From contig CAJINV010000018.1 of the NCBI GenBank assembly GCA_905178155.1, forward strand, positions 1,276,190 to 1,340,189: 64,000 nt of DNA, in the 5' to 3' direction. Origin of the DNA: Amoebophrya sp. A120. Lineage: Eukaryota > Sar > Dinophyceae > Syndiniales > Amoebophryaceae. This document shows positions 41,960-55,123 of this stretch, in pieces. Positions within the stretch are counted from its first letter, which is position 1, and each line of letters opens with the position of its first letter. A program made the position numbers and the translations under genes. The notes beneath the pieces are model-generated. The model made no database searches. It saw only the letters and a program-made list of their open reading frames with translations, and had not been told where the DNA came from.

Positions 41960-44900
41960 ATGACGAAGAGCGCAGCTTTGAACAAGGCTGCCAAAGCGGG
42001 TCCCGTGGCCAAGCCCGCGGCAGACACGAAGAAACCGGCGGAGCCAAAAAAAAAGCCTGCAGATGAGCACTCCAGGGAAGGTAAGACGAATGCTCCAGCA
42101 GGTCCTCATCGCGCGAAGGGAAAAGGGGAGGGAAAAAAGGGGACAAAGAAGTCCACTACTGTCGCTGCAGTTTCAGCTGTTTCCAAAACGACCCCAGCGA
42201 CCGTGGCCACCACGAGCGCCAACACGATCCGCCCTGCTTCCGCAGGAACGTCCTGTAGGGGGGGTGTTACACGCCTGTCCCACGAGACCGAAATCCTTGT
42301 TCCGCAGTCATTTTCAAGCCGAAAAACAACTTCGGAAACCCCAGGCAGAACCACTGGAGTCTGGGTGAGCACTAATCGTCAAGCAAAGGATTTAATATTT
42401 TCCGCAACAGCACTTCGCAGCAAGAACGCAGAAGAAATGATGAACGAGGATTTTTACTTCTGTCTGGTGAAGGCGCCCACCTCGGTTCTGAAGGGCGTGA
42501 ACCGACTAACTGCACTTCCGAAAAGACGGCTGCGCACCATCCAGGACGCCTTACTCGACGTGATCAACAGTCATGCGAATTACAATCCAAGCGGGTCAGC
42601 TGCAGGAGGAGGAGGAGGTTCGTTGAAAAATAAAACCCGGCGGTTCATTTCCCCCTGGCGCACCGACACGAACCAGAAAAAACTTGCGGACGCTATCAAA
42701 GCGGAATCGAAGCATAGCATCGCGCAGTTCATTGGGTCCGTGGTCAACGAGTTTGACGCCATTTCCGTATTGCGAGGAAAAATCCTCCCTCCCCATATTG
42801 AAAACGCATACTTCTGAAAATTTGTGATGCAGATTTGTGACCACAAATCCTGTCTGTCTTGCGAGAGGGCAAGCCCAGAGATTCCGCCACATTATGCAGG
42901 CGGTTTGTAATGCTGCTCGGCGTACAGCATAGACATTTGTGATGCTAGTAGGCACCTGAGTCAAAACCCCTCAGCTCAGACATGGCGTATGCCTGCAGTC
43001 CTCTACTGCAAGACAAATCTGATTGGTGTATGGAAATCCAGCATCAGAAACTTCGTTTTAATATGGGGCGGGGGGATCATTTGTCCTTTTGATATTCCGT
43101 GTCCACGGCCCTGAGCCGAGTGATCCACTTGGATTTGCAGAGCACGGAAGCCGGCATCCCCCACTGCTTGCTGCAGCGGATCTTGCAGGACGGCTTCCGG
43201 GAGTACACTCCGCAGGCGGTCGCCAACATTTGCAACTCGTTGGTCCGAGTGCTGCCGAAGGTGCTGGCGAGAGCCAAGGTATTGCAGATGAAAGAACAAA
43301 GGAACAACTCGTGTAGTACTAGTAGTACAACCACAAGTACAACCGCTTCTAGCGAACACAATAAAGCGAACAAATCGACGTCGAAGCCCGTTTCACCACA
43401 AAATATCAAATGTAAAAGTGTCTGGGTCTGGAAGAATGCATGTTTGTCATGCTTGTCTGGCATGACCCGTAAATCTGTCATGCGCGTCACCCAAGAGTCC
43501 CATTTTTCTGTCATGCAGAAACGCAGTTTGTCATGCAGAATAGGCAACACCTAGAACCTCAGAAACTTGTCATGCTGGGCCAGCACTTGTGGCCTCATCA
43601 TGAGACGCCACGCAGCATCACAAGTTTCCAGACATCCAGGGATTTTTACATTTGATACAAAAGGCCGACGAGCAATTGCCGATGATCCGGAAGATATCCC
43701 ACGAAAAAACTGTTTCACTGTGATGATTTTGCAAGAACCGCATCACAAGTTTGCTACACATGACCCAGAAAATTTGCCATGCGCGTGTCCCAAGGGAAAG
43801 CACGCTTAAAAATCCAATGTCTTGCAGGTGTAGCAAGACAAACAGTTTGGTGTTTTGTTCTCTGCATCACAGGTTCACAGTGAAACAGTTTTTTCATGCG
43901 ATAGAAAATTTTCGAGAACGCGGTTTGCTTCCTCGCGGAAAAATTGCTGGAATCCTACGAGAATTGCGACAATTTTTCCACGGACAGTGAACACGAAGAG
44001 GAACAGGTGGACAGGAACAACGAACAGCAGGAAGTATTGACTGGTGCAGCAGGAGATGTTGAGATCAACGACTGCAGCAGCAAGAACTCTACCGCTAGTA
44101 GCAAGACATCATCAAACTCATTCGACAAGCAGCTGTCCGCTTTCCAGGCCATGATCGAAAACGGAGAGAGGGAGTTGACCCTGGAAACCGCCAACACGGC
44201 CTTGAGGCTTTACAGCACCGCGTTATCAAATGTAAAAATGTCTGGGTCTGGAAGATTGCCGGGTTTGTCATGCACATTTTGCATGACTCCTCAAGTCTGT
44301 GACGCATGCCCTAGCATCACGGATTTTTAGAGGGCTTCCTGATGCCTATTCCGCATGACAAATGCTCTATCCGTGCTGCAAAATTTGGACTCTCTTTGCT
44401 GCTCATGCAATACAGATTTTTTTAGAATCCAAGATCAGCATGACAAGTTGGATTCTTCCAGACCCAGACACTTTTACAGTTGATACGCGTGGTTCAAAAA
44501 CGACGACCTACAGCTGTCCCTGTACGACCTGCTGAAGATGCACAGCTTCGCGTACTGTTTCAACGGCTTCAAGCCGCAGGAGCTGGTAAACCTCGTGTCG
44601 GCGTTCGCGAAAGTTGCAGGGACTTTGGACTTATTTTTCCCGACCACAATTTATTCCGGGTCGTTGGCGACGAACTCGGAAGTAGAAAACGGGACGGGGA
44701 AGAAGAGACCGCAGAACAAGCACCAGCAGCACCGGGTTTTGTTTCACAGACTCTTCCGTTTGGTGTTGTTGGAAATCGTGGAGCGGGCGGCGGCCATTAA
44801 ATTCACCGGCGTCGTGCAGCGGGAATTGTCGAATTTCTGCTGGGCGTTGCAGAAGCTGAACGTGCTTCCCTCGCAAGTGCTGACGCCACTTTTGAAGCGG

Positions 44901-47732
44901 GTCAACAAAGACCATTCGACCGGGGAAAAATCGCTGACGGACAGTTTCAAACCCCAAGAAATCGTGACTTTGCTCCACTGCGCGACGAAGTTGTGGCAAA
45001 GCTGCTCCTCTAGTACTTCCGGGGCCGGGTCATTTTCCTGCGAAGATGAGGAAATCATCGGTGCTGGCTCCGGGGGCAAGGTAACCCAGGCAGCCACTGG
45101 AGACGAGGAGAAAGGAACTACAAGCGCGAAGAGCAAAAGGCAGAAACGGCCCTACGACCTGTCGCCTAGCGAGGAGGACTTGGGGAAAACGGACGAAAAA
45201 TCGCAACTGCGGGTGGAAATTTGCAAGTTGCTACAAAAGCTGATCGTGCATCAACATCAGGGAACTACTACTGGTACTACCCCGCAAATGAAGGCTGGTG
45301 CGGCTCCTTCATCTGCGGTTACTGATATCAAAGCCTCGTCCAAAGAAGGAGAACAGCCTGCAGGTCGTGTTGGGAAACAAGATATAATGATTAACGGGAA
45401 CAACAACAAGGCGAGCGGAATGAATAACGTGCTGGTAAAAGATAACGCGACGCCTTTTGCCCAGTACAACTTGCAAGATTTGTCGAACCTGCTGTATTGC
45501 GTGGCCCAGGTGGTTCCACAATCCGAGTTGCACAACTTGAACGGCGACATCCACAAGTTCATCAAAAGAACCGCTCTAGAGTGCCGAAAGAAGGCGGGAG
45601 AAGTGGCCACAAGCACAGCAGCATCCTCAACTAGTACCGGCGGACAGGTGACTTCTAGACAAAACAGCAGTATGATAACCTCCACTTCTCACAAGCAAGA
45701 CAACGCTAGTACAACCTCTGAGATCAGCAGTGTCCTGTTCTCTTTGCAGAGACTGAACTTCTGCGACCCAGGCTTGTTGTTATCGTCCGCCGACTTGATA
45801 ATCTATCAGGCGAAACGGGCGGAGGTGAAGCTGCAGTTGCAGCCTGGAGGTGGAGATCATCGGAAAGGAAATCAAGAGCTGGAAATGCACCTCCGCGCAG
45901 AGGAGGAGGACCATGGGAAAATAAAATCATTTGAGATGTTAAAAACCCCCGGAACTACGGGATCAACAACAAAAGCAGCAGCAGCAGCAAAAGACTTCAA
46001 ACCTTGCCTCCGGCCCACCGTCGGGAGACCGGACCTTTTGGACAGGTCCTCCGACGCCCTGGCGCGCTTGGTGAGCACGGTGGGCTCCTGGGCGAAGTGC
46101 GGGGCTTTTCAAGCGGAGTTTTTCGACAACTTTCTCCCCCTGAGCGCGGCGCTTTGGCCGGAGTTCTCGATTGCGCAAAAGGCCGACGTTCTCTGGGCGG
46201 TCGGTGCGGTAAAAGGGATTTACTTCTACGGTTCTGGCTCTTCGAAGAAAGCGACGGTGGCCGGGAAAAGAGTGCTGTTGTTGAACGGGGGCATGGACGT
46301 TTTATGTGCATCCTCCTCGAGCAGGAAAACCAACGACACACCTGTTGCTGTTGAAACGACGTATCAGGCCGACGAAGGGACTTTGCGGGCCATGGATGCG
46401 TTTTTCCGGGAGAAAATTCGTCTGTTACCGGGAGAGGACACGGGTAAGCTGCTCCACAACAGCTTCCGCGGGGAAGCCCTCACCAGGGTCGCGTTTGCAA
46501 TCTACAGCGAAGAGATCAACATGAATACGGCGGCGCAGAAGCAGCAGGATCACGCTCTACTTCATAGTGCTTCTTCTTCTTCATCTTCTGGAAGAAGCTT
46601 GGCTCCTGCTCTTTTTGATGTGCCGGCGGGATGGCGGGTAGGGGGTCTAGCGGGTGTCAAGCCAGCACAAGTAGAGAACAAAGAGAATGAGCACGATTCT
46701 ACTTGTTCTGCCAACAACGACCAGAGCAGGGCCAAGCAGGGCGCGCTGGAGCACTTGGTTTCCAAGGAAATTTTCGAAAGCGTGAAATCCCTCGGGGGAC
46801 TGCGAATTTTCACGGAGCACGACATTCTCGCGAACGGCTGGGGGGATAAAAATTTGGGGAACCTCAAGGGAACTACAGGTAGTAGAACCGTGGATAGTAA
46901 AAATGACGAGAAGGTGGACCATCAGATTTATGCAAGAGCTACGACCTCCGTACAGCAGTTACAGAACCTTTTCAAAGTCGACTTCTGCTTGCGGCTGGAT
47001 AAGGAGCAGAAAACAAACGAAAAAACCGCGTTCATCGTAGAGGTGGACGGCGATTTGCACACGATGCGAGTCCTGGATACTACTACCGTGCTGGAGGAGC
47101 CTTCTTCTGCTCCTAGTGCTCGTGGTAGAGTAGATCAACATGCGGTCAGCACGACTGCCGGGAAGACAAATATTAAAGTCGACCGCGTGAGCACGGGTAG
47201 CACGCTGCTGCGGAACCAGGTGTTTCGGAATCTGCGATACTCGTTCTACGTGATCTCTTGGGCGAGTTGGAGCAACGCGCCGAAGGACAACAAAACCGAG
47301 TGGGTCCGGAAGATTCTGGAAAAGAAGCGCGACACACTGGTGAAAAGAACGAACAAGGCAGCTGGTTCTACTTCGAGACCGGACGGTGGCAGCTCTGTAC
47401 CAGGGGTGGTTGGCAAGAAGAAGCCTTGTGCAGGACGAGCAACCCCAGGAGCACCGGGCCTTCCCCCTGCTGGAGCTGAGAAGAAGACGGGAAGTCGTGG
47501 AGGTGCAGGTAGCGATAGCACGACGCGAGGTCCTGTTCTGACAGCAGGGGATGAAGTGGGAGAAGCGGACGATGTGGACACTGCTGCTGTTGCGGCAGAT
47601 CTTGTCCAGGAGGTCGAGGAAGCTACTGCTGCTAATGCCTCTCTAGTCGGGAATGCAGACTGCAAAGCGAAGGTGGAACGGGACGAGGAAGATGTGGAAA
47701 AACCTTTGAAGCGGCAGAAGCAGGCCGAGTAG
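41960..47732 (+). CDS. RAP-domain protein with helical repeats
   Basis: Exons are 41960-42767, 43100-43403, 43663-43694, 43909-44223 and 44491-47732; 1566 codons, frame exact. ATG at 41960. The N-terminal ~120 residues are Lys/Ala/Thr-rich and could be a targeting tail. Helical-repeat segments follow: YTPQAVANICNSLVRVLP, LYDLLKMHSFAYCF, FKPQELVNLVSAFAKVAG, RELSNFCWALQKLNVLP, FKPQEIVTLLHCATKLW, YNLQDLSNLLYCVAQVV. These alternate with Ser/Gly-rich loops, as in FASTK/OPR-like proteins. The C-terminal module (VDFCLRLD, AFIVEVDGDLHTM, GSTLLRNQVFRNL, YSFYVISWASW) has the layout of the RAP domain, a restriction-nuclease-like fold found in organellar RNA-processing proteins, common in alveolates. A mitochondrial RNA role is inferred. 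A Lys/Glu tail ends the protein. Confidence 0.78.
42768..43094 (+). mobile_element. introner element family D
   Basis: It starts TATTGCGAGGAAAAATCCTC with CCCTCCCCATAT. TSD TTCCG lies at 42763-42767 and 43095-43099. The join gives FDAISVSTALSR. Confidence 0.9.
43404..43657 (+). mobile_element. introner element family A (subtype 2)
   Basis: TSD CAAAA lies at 43399-43403 and 43658-43662. The interior is the reverse complement of the copy at 57917. Confidence 0.93.
43695..43903 (+). mobile_element. introner element, singleton family
   Basis: TIR TATCCCACGAAAAAACTG pairs with CAGTTTTTTCATGCGATA; the pairing extends over TTTCACTG. TSD is GAAGA/GAAAA. The upstream exon is only 32 bases. Confidence 0.85.
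44224..44485 (+). mobile_element. introner element family A
   Basis: 262 bp. TSD CGCGT lies at 44219-44223 and 44486-44490. The join gives YSTAWFKNDD. Confidence 0.93.
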
Positions 47733-48826
47733 AAACGAGAGCGCTGGAACCATGCAGAGTACTTAGAACTTCAACTCTTTGCGCCTTCACTTGCATTAGT
47801 GCTTACAACGAGCAAGAAGTTCGGCCAGGGACCACTAGTGCATTGACTGCAGGTAGAAAGGGGGTGCACACTGCCTGATGAATGCTTGCTATAGAAACTA
47901 CGAGTGCAGCTGAACAAAGATGAAACCGTAGCAATAAACGCTGTTTCAATGCTCGTGCGACTTTACTTTTATTTCGAAATAATAAAGCGACTTCAACTAG
48001 TACATGCAAACACGACCACACATTAATTCCGCGATAAAATGCTACGCAGAAAATCTGCTCACGATGTATTTCTTCTCTGAGAGAGAGAAGCTCCTTTTGC
48101 GCAAGAAAAGCGGCTCGTTGTTGTTCAGGTACTAGCGTTCTCAATGCGAAAATGTTCGCTTGTCCTGTTTATTTAGGTACTAGTGTCCTCAATGCGAAAG
48201 TGCCCGGTCGTGCTCCTGGGCAGTAGAACCGCGCGTCCCTTGTGAATGTGTTGAGATGTTGGTGAGCACGAGTCTTAAAAATTAGTACCCTTTTGCTTTT
48301 GCATAAAAATGTAAACCGAATAACTACAACTAGCGGCGCGGCGCAGGATCTTCAGATAAAGCAGAGGACGAGAGAAAATGCAAAGGCAACAAGGCTCCTT
48401 TTCCAATAAAGACGAGGAGAAATAAGCACGTGCTATCTCAGTCCCGCCGGAAAGATGAATTCGCGTCTTGCTCATTTATCAACCTCCGCTGGAAGAAGCT
48501 CCTTCACACCGGATTTTTAATATGCACTTGTTGCAAACTTTTCGTCGATTCACGCTCTGACTTGATACTAAAATTGCTAGGTTGTGTTGGTTTTGCGGTC
48601 CTTGCGACTCAGTCTGTTGAGGCAAGGAGGCCCTCCCCGCGGCGTGGAGGTCGTGTAAGTCGGACGTAGTAACCTGAAAGGAGATAAAGAGTTATCACAT
48701 GATTTGAAAAATACATGTTGTGGACGACCACAATTGAACATTGATCCGAACTTGTTCTACCTTCACGCCTGGGCGTCTATCTCCACCTAATCAACAAAAA
48801 CCGTCCAGCGCGAAACAGGACCACGA
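47733..48826. other. intergenic region
   Basis: About 1.1 kb. The words TAGTGTCCTCAATGCGAAA and TAGCGTTCTCAATGCGAAA occur near 48130-48200 as a short tandem repeat (~55-bp spacing). No supportable gene. Confidence 0.45.
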
Positions 48827-50172
48827 CATGGCCTCCTTGCAGCGGGGGATGTCGACCACAGGTCTCACCGTTCCCACTCCGGTGCGAGAGACGATGGAGA
48901 AGCTCGCCAAAAAGCACCACCAGCTGGAACGGCAGGAGACGGACGTTTTCTACACCGCAAACCACGAGTATGCCTTGGTCTAGTTGTAGAGTTCTTCTTC
49001 AGAGTCAAGTCAATGCAGATGGTGTGCCATCGACGCAGCAGAGTCTGTCATGGGGAGATGGAGCAGAAAGAAAGTAGTCCGCTGTTGCCGGAGATGTATC
49101 TATTGATTCTCTGGGATGATTTTTCCGCATATAGTACTAGCATTTTTGATCTCCATAGGCAACATATCAGTACGATGAAAATATTGATGCTGCTGTACGT
49201 ACTTTCACTTTCACTTTGACGTGCCTCTGGCTACATCCAGTTTTGCGACGGCATTCGCCTCCAGAGTTCAACTCGCACCTGTCCGCGAACGACTGCACTA
49301 CGCAGGAGATTTGGCCGCGGGTGCTGATGATACAGCGGCAGCTGGGGGACCTGGGGAACAAGCTGGACCTGTTGCACGACAGCGTGGACTATCACCTGTA
49401 AAAATGTCTGGGTCTGGAAGATTGCAGACTTGTCATGCATATTTTGTATGATGATTGATGCCTCTGATGCATGATCTAGCAACACAGATTTTTAGAGGGC
49501 TTCCTAATGCCTATTCCGCATGAGAAAGGCCCTCTCCGCGTAACACAAACTGGAGTCCTGTTGCTGGTCATGCAATACAGATTCTTTTGGACTCCAAAGA
49601 CAGCATTACAAGTTGCAATCTTCCAGACCCAGACATTTTTGCAATCCACATGGACCCAAGTATGGTCTGCGTAAAACTGGAGGATGCGAAAACTGAGGTA
49701 GAGGAGTATCAAATGCAAAAATGTTTGGGTCTAGAAAAAAGCAGCGCTTGTCATGCATATTTAGCATGACTCCTGATGTCTCTGATGCATGCCCTAGCAT
49801 CACAGATTTGTTGAGGGCTTTGTGATGCCTGTACTGCATGAGAAATGCCCTCTCGGTGTAACAAAAAATGGACCTCTTTTGCTGTTCACGCAATGCAGAT
49901 TCTGTGTAGAATCCAAAGGCAGCAGCACAAGTTGCAACCTTCCAGACCCAGACATTTTTGCATTCCATAAGGAGACCGTGACGCGGATTCAGGAGTTAGA
50001 GGAGCACGTCCAGGTGTCGAAAGTGTGCAGCACCGCGGATTATGCGACGGAAATTTTGCTGCGGTTGGACAGCATCCAAACGGAGTTGACGCAGGTGAAA
50101 AAGGATTTACGGAAAACCGAGGCCGAGGTGCGGTTTGTGGAGAAAAACATGTGCCAATGCGTGGTGATGTAG
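48827..50172 (+). CDS. coiled-coil protein
   Basis: ATG 48827 (MASLQRGMSTTGLTVPTPVR), stop TAG 50170-50172. Exon 1 runs to about 48965. The next clear exon ends at 49389, then 49656-49706 and 49975-50172. The first intron could not be placed exactly (somewhere 48965-49250). The spliced C-terminal part is a heptad-type coiled coil (IQRQLGDLGNKLDLLHDSVD, VKLEDAKTEVEE, RIQELEEHVQ, RLDSIQTELTQVKKDLRKTE). No known domain. Two family A introners fall inside it in frame. Possibly cytoskeletal. Confidence 0.65.
49390..49650 (+). mobile_element. introner element family A
   Basis: TSD TGGAC lies at 49385-49389 and 49651-49655. The right end reads CCACA in place of GATA. The join gives HDSVDPSMVCVKL. 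Confidence 0.9.
49707..49969 (+). mobile_element. introner element family A
   Basis: TSD AGGAG lies at 49702-49706 and 49970-49974. The left TIR has a substitution (TGTTTGGGTCTAGA). The join gives TEVEETVTRIQEL. Confidence 0.92.
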
Positions 50173-52573
50173 CAGTAGCAGTAGTGGACTGGTTGATGAA
50201 TTTAATCTATCATGTAATGGGACAAATAGAACTGAACATCGAAGAGCAACTGCGTTTTAGTTTTACACTTTTACTAATAAAACTAGAAGTTGAATGAAAG
50301 GAGAAACATCGGGAATATCGACCCATTTCTAATTTATGAAAGTTGATTTCCAAGAAGAGTTTTTGTGAATACTACGCATTTTACAACGGAAAATTATTTC
50401 TGGTTTTGATGCTGAGCATGTAGCCGGTTGCGTTATGGAAAAAGAATCACACTCACACAGACTGCTGAGCACAAGAATTCATCTAATGTGGACAGTGATT
50501 TTCATTCTTTGTAAGGTAGTTTCAGGAGGTTCATGAAAGTTCATGGCAGAAGAAGTTCCACAGCCAAGCTTTCTCGGATGAAATTTTTGAAGGATCATGA
50601 AGCGAGTTGTTTAGAAGTCGAACACATTCTGTATATCTTTTTGGCGGCGTTTCCTACATTGTGCAGCACTTGTGTGTCCTCGTGCGCCGCAGGCATTGGA
50701 GGTAATGCGAGCTTTGTATTCGCAATCATTTTTAACCGTGCCGAAGCGAAATAATTATTGCGAAGCAGGCAAGTCGCGCAGTTGTATTTCATGCGAACAA
50801 AGCAGAGATTTTCAAAGTGTTCTTCGCGGTTTTCGTTGCTGCTCAAGGCAACACGGGCCAACAGGTCCTAATCGAGAAGTGTTGGAGTGGGCGGAGCGCT
50901 GTTCGGGAAGAAAAGAAAACGGCGACCTTTCTCATTTCAAGCAGAGAAGGCAAGTGGCACACGTCTGAGACCGCGAAGCGCCGCCGCGCCGCGGGGGGGT
51001 TTTTGAAGAGCGCGCAGGCGGTTAGAGTTGACGTCCGCGCCGGCGGGGGTGGAGCAGGCGCCACGTGTGTGCTTGGTGTTTTCGCCAAAGTTTTGGGAGT
51101 TGCCACCGGTGCCGAGACCGCCCCCGGTGCGACCGAGTTCCAGCGCGCCGGCACTCCGGAGTGCCCGCCACAGCACCCACTGGCCGCGCCGCTCGCCAGC
51201 AAATGGCGCGCGCCTCGCTTCAAGGGCCAGGCAGCCTTTTTAAGGGTTGTCGGCGGGCCCGGTGATTGTATGAGAAACGCCACGCCCGAAGCGGCGGGCC
51301 CCTTCCCGGAGCCACCAGGCGCCCGCGGGCGGTGTCACCAAGTCAATTGGGCGGGGCGCGCAGCCGCGCGGGCGGCGCTCGATAGCGCATTGGGCGCGGG
51401 CCGGCGCCGGCGGGGCCGCGGGCCAGGCGCTGCGCACTTGCCGCGCGTTTGGGCGCGGCCGCCTCCCATGGCGGGACAGCGGGCCGCCACGGGGGGGCCC
51501 TCCGAACGCCACCCCCTTCGGCTGGCCCGCGAAACAGCGCAGGCGGTCAGGGAGCAGGCGGCCCCGCTTTTCGAAGAGTTTTTTCGGGGTAGGAGGTTCG
51601 GGAAGCTGCTGGAGTAGCATGGCGATGGGGAAAAAAGCCCGCCGGCGTTCCTGCAATCGGCCCCGACTTTGGTGGGGCGGGCCATTTGGCGCGCCCCCCG
51701 CGCGCTCGCCCCCCAAGCCCGTGCGCCCCGCCCGCCCTGGCCGCGTAGGGCCTTGGCTGTTGCGTGTGCCTTTTCCCCCTGGGGGCGCGACCGCAGAGCG
51801 CGCCACCGGCCCCGAGCCCGCCGGCCCCGCCGCGTCATGACTTCATTCGCACCCGGGCGGCGCGGCCTCTTCGCGCGCCCACCGACCCGCGGGACACCGC
51901 GCGCGCGATCTTCTTCCCGCAGCAGGCTGCGCACAGGTTGCCCGCACTCGGGGAACACAGCGCTGCCGCAGGCATATTGCTTGGCTTTGCTGCTGTTGGC
52001 GCCATTGCGCGACGGCCCTCTCGGGTGGCGTTGCCTTCTTCGGGCGATCCTTCCGCACCGGGGAAGACACTCTTCCTGGCCGCTCCTTGGCGTAGGCGTT
52101 GGCAAAAGCTGCACCGCACGCACTTCAATATGTGAAGCCACTTGCGAAGGTTTTGAATTTCTATCCACGCCGGGTGGCCGGTGCACTTTGTTGCGTCTGT
52201 GTTCCGGCGTCTACTTATTCCTGCGTCTCACGCCGGCAATCAGGCGGGGCGCGAAAACTGCGAGGGCTGTTGATAACGTTGATCTGCTAGTGCATTCTCA
52301 GTGATGGGCACAAAAGTAGTTTCCACTACTTTCTTTCTGTACTGCAGCCACCTACGACGTGGATGCAGAGAGTTGAGCTTCACGTCATCTATCTTTCGGT
52401 GGAGCTGCATCTTCTTGCCCGAAGCAAGACTGCAGCCATCATCCCCTCTGTTGTCTTCATAGAGCGACGCACCTTGAATTGAGTCCGAAGAAACAACGCA
52501 AGTCAAGTAGAGACGGGCTACGTACAAAGCCGAGCCTTTACTACAAGTAGCCACATCTATTTTTCAGGAAAAG
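50173..52573. other. intergenic region with GC-rich island (about 50980-52260)
   Basis: The island is strongly GC-rich, with CGCGCC and GGCGGGCC words, and is open in several frames on both strands at once, as expected from composition. No domain or repeat structure recognised. It may be a foreign or repetitive segment. Confidence 0.45.
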
Positions 52574-55123
52574 ATGGGAAGCTCGGTGAGTACCGACACA
52601 ATTCCGGTCCTGGTGACCATGGTCGACGTGCACAATGCGAAGGCCCAGGACCAGTTCTACTTCGCCAACGTACTTAAGTAAAGTGTAGGAGTTTATTTCC
52701 ATGACGGTGGCGCTGCATAAGAAATTTGAATCATAATCAGCAGGAACTGCATATGCATTTTCAGATGGACGAATAGCATGACTGTGTCGACATCGTTTTT
52801 CCGAAACATCAAAAACAGGTCTCCACCGGTGGTGCAGCGACAAAGGTGATCGGCCGATCACAGACTTTTATGGAGATGATGGAGATCGACTTAAATTTCT
52901 CCTTTTCTGGTGGTTGAAATTTAAATTTGTTCTGGTAATTTTGATAACAAAAACTGGTCATTGATCTTTTACTCACGATGCAGCTGCGTATGTGTGTCAT
53001 TTGTACTACCGAGGAAACTGACATATGCGAACTTTTGAAAGAGTGTCAGTCTCCAATCTTCATACGTCTGTCGGTGGAAGTAGGGATCAGCACGATTTTG
53101 GTATCCTGTGTTGTATTTACACGTCGTCGCCCCCGTGGTCCTTTCTTCTGTTTCTGTCATGCGTCGGTCGATAAGTAGCAGGCTCTGTTCTCCGAAAATA
53201 GTGTTGTTTCATTCATTCTTGTTTTCGACGCTTTGCTATGGCTATGCATGTGAAAAAAAACCCGAGCAGAAAGGAATAGACGCGGGATTAGGTCGTGTGG
53301 TACTTGTCACTGAGTGATAACTCTCCCTGGTGATCTACGAGTGCCCCGAGCCCCAGTTTTCGCCGGAATACGCACGCTGCCCTAGGAAAGTGGAACGTTT
53401 TGGCTGAGGAGGTGAATTTGTCTTGCGCTTTGCATCTACATAGACAAACTCCACACTCACAGTCTGGTTGTGCAAGAGAACAAATTTTTCGCATGAGAAA
53501 TTCATCATAGCCAAACCGGTTTTTCCTTGCCATAAACCTCGGGACCATCCGATTTCCCATCGAGCGATTAGCGGAGCGCTACAGCAGCGGAATCTTTCAG
53601 CAGTGGTAAGATCAACATACAGATTTTTGCTTTACCAACAGCATGACAAATCTTTTTCGCAATTTGCTGTTGTGCTGCTTGAGAAAAATCTCTTTCTCGA
53701 TGAGTATCCAACAAGAATTATCCTGACACGGTACTTAGACTTACTCTTACATCATTGCAACGACCTCCCAGGTTCAATCTGGACACCAAAGCCGATCCCC
53801 GGGCACCACCGGGTGACTTCCAGCAGATCAATGGAAAGTTTGAAGCCGCTTACTCCGATATCGTCGAGGGAGAAAAAAATTGTCTCACCACATCCACCTG
53901 TTTGTGGTTTGTATAACATGAGAGCTGCGATCAACACCGATAAAGAAGTGCTTCAGTATTGCTTAGGTTCACGATCACGCGCTAGACAAAAATCCCGCCT
54001 CATTCGGTCAGCCTCCATCATGGCACGTGACCGAGGAAGATCAGCACCGCGTGCATTGAAGCTTGTTTTCTTTTCATGCTGCAAAAGCATCCGAGGTTGT
54101 ACTAGTGGTAGTGGTGCACCGACAGTTTTTGCCACCGGATATCCCGAGCAACGCAGGACGTCTACGCGCCGAAAATCTGCTTGAGTATGGTTTTGTTTTC
54201 TGCTCAAATAATGATGTCTGTTTTTGTCATGCGTGTAGTTTCTCTGTACACGACGTCCTGTCTTTGTCAAATGCACGATTCTCTAGTACAGGTTGCATTT
54301 TTTCGAAACAAAAAATAAGGTATCATCGGATCCAGTTTTGAAGTATCCCGGTCCGGTCGAAGTAGCTGCTCCATCTTCGTTTCTGAAGATACGAGAGACA
54401 AGATCGTTGTCCTGAGGTAGAACTAAGATGAACGGGAAGACAGATTCTTCAACAGCATGTTGACTTTTGAATGTTCTGCTTGTTTGGCACCAGCAAAATC
54501 GTAGCAGTAGTTTGTGTTTGTGATGACTACTATCACGCGCGTGGTCTCAGGATGATTTGCAACGCATACAGTATGTGAAGACCCAGGCCGGCCCGGACAT
54601 CAAGGCTTTGATCGCGTCCCACAAACAGCAGGCGGCCTATGTGGACTCGTATAATTCTGTCTGAGTTAGCGCGGATTTTAGCAACATGAGTTTCGTTCAC
54701 TTTGCAGCTGCATGATGAAACAAGTACTGCTATTGCCTGATATATTCTGTGTTGGTCGTGAAAAATGGTCAAGTTCTTCTGCATGAGAAATTAGAGGAAA
54801 TTGTTTTCGTACAGGTTGCATGAAGAGCTGCGGCGGTTGAACACACCGTCCTATCGGCCGGTCGGTGGTATCGAACAGAAGAAAGCGGGCAGGTCACACT
54901 TGTAATGCATAAATGCACATACACAGAAAAACCTGCCACGGGTCGTGAGCCCGTAGCATGCTGTTTAGGATGTGCAATGCAGACGTGCTTCATATCTTTG
55001 CAGTAGAAATTATATCAATGTGCCCTGTCAGCTTTTTTCTGTGTGACAGCTGGCGGCCAGCCCGGGGACCCGAGAGCAAACATGGCAGCGGCCAGCGGTG
55101 CCGGCGGTATGGGGATGCCGTAA
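52574..55123 (+). CDS. unknown helical protein
   Basis: Start ATG 52574 (MGSSVSTDTIPVLVTMVDVH), stop TAA 55121-55123. Supportable exons: 52574-52669, about 53538-53605, 53772-53858, a short exon after 54141, 54551-54648, 54815-54868 and 55054-55123. Spliced segments read AKAQDQFYFANLGTIRFPIE, RLAERYSSGIFQQWFNLDTK, DDLQRIQYVKTQAGPDIKAL, LHEELRRLNTPSYRPVGGG and end GGMGMP. It looks like a mostly helical soluble protein with a Gly/Pro tail. I do not recognise the family. The first intron (about 865 bp) and the exon near 54142-54185 are not resolved. Confidence 0.5.
53606..53771 (+). other. GT-AG intron
   Basis: Donor GTAAGATCAA, acceptor ACCTCCCAG. The join gives FQQWFNLDTKADPR. Confidence 0.75.
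53859..54141 (+). mobile_element. introner element, degenerate singleton
   Basis: It starts TATCGTCGAGGGAGAAAAAA and ends ACAGTTTTTGCCACCGGATA. TIRs are weak, with TCCGA/TCCCGA flanks. Confidence 0.55.
54649..54814 (+). other. GT-AG intron
   Basis: Donor GTATAATTCT, acceptor TTTTCGTACAG. The join gives YVDSLHEELRRLN. Confidence 0.75.
54869..55048 (+). mobile_element. introner element family C
   Basis: It starts TATCGAACAGAAGAAAGCGG and ends CAGCTTTTTTCTGTGTGACA. TSD is GGTGG/GCTGG. The right end is ACA, not ATA. Confidence 0.85.

Noticed and set aside
50817-52304. Long frames on both strands (for example 50817-51617 + and 51335-52186 -)
   Set aside because: Explained by high GC content; no start context, domain or introner structure.
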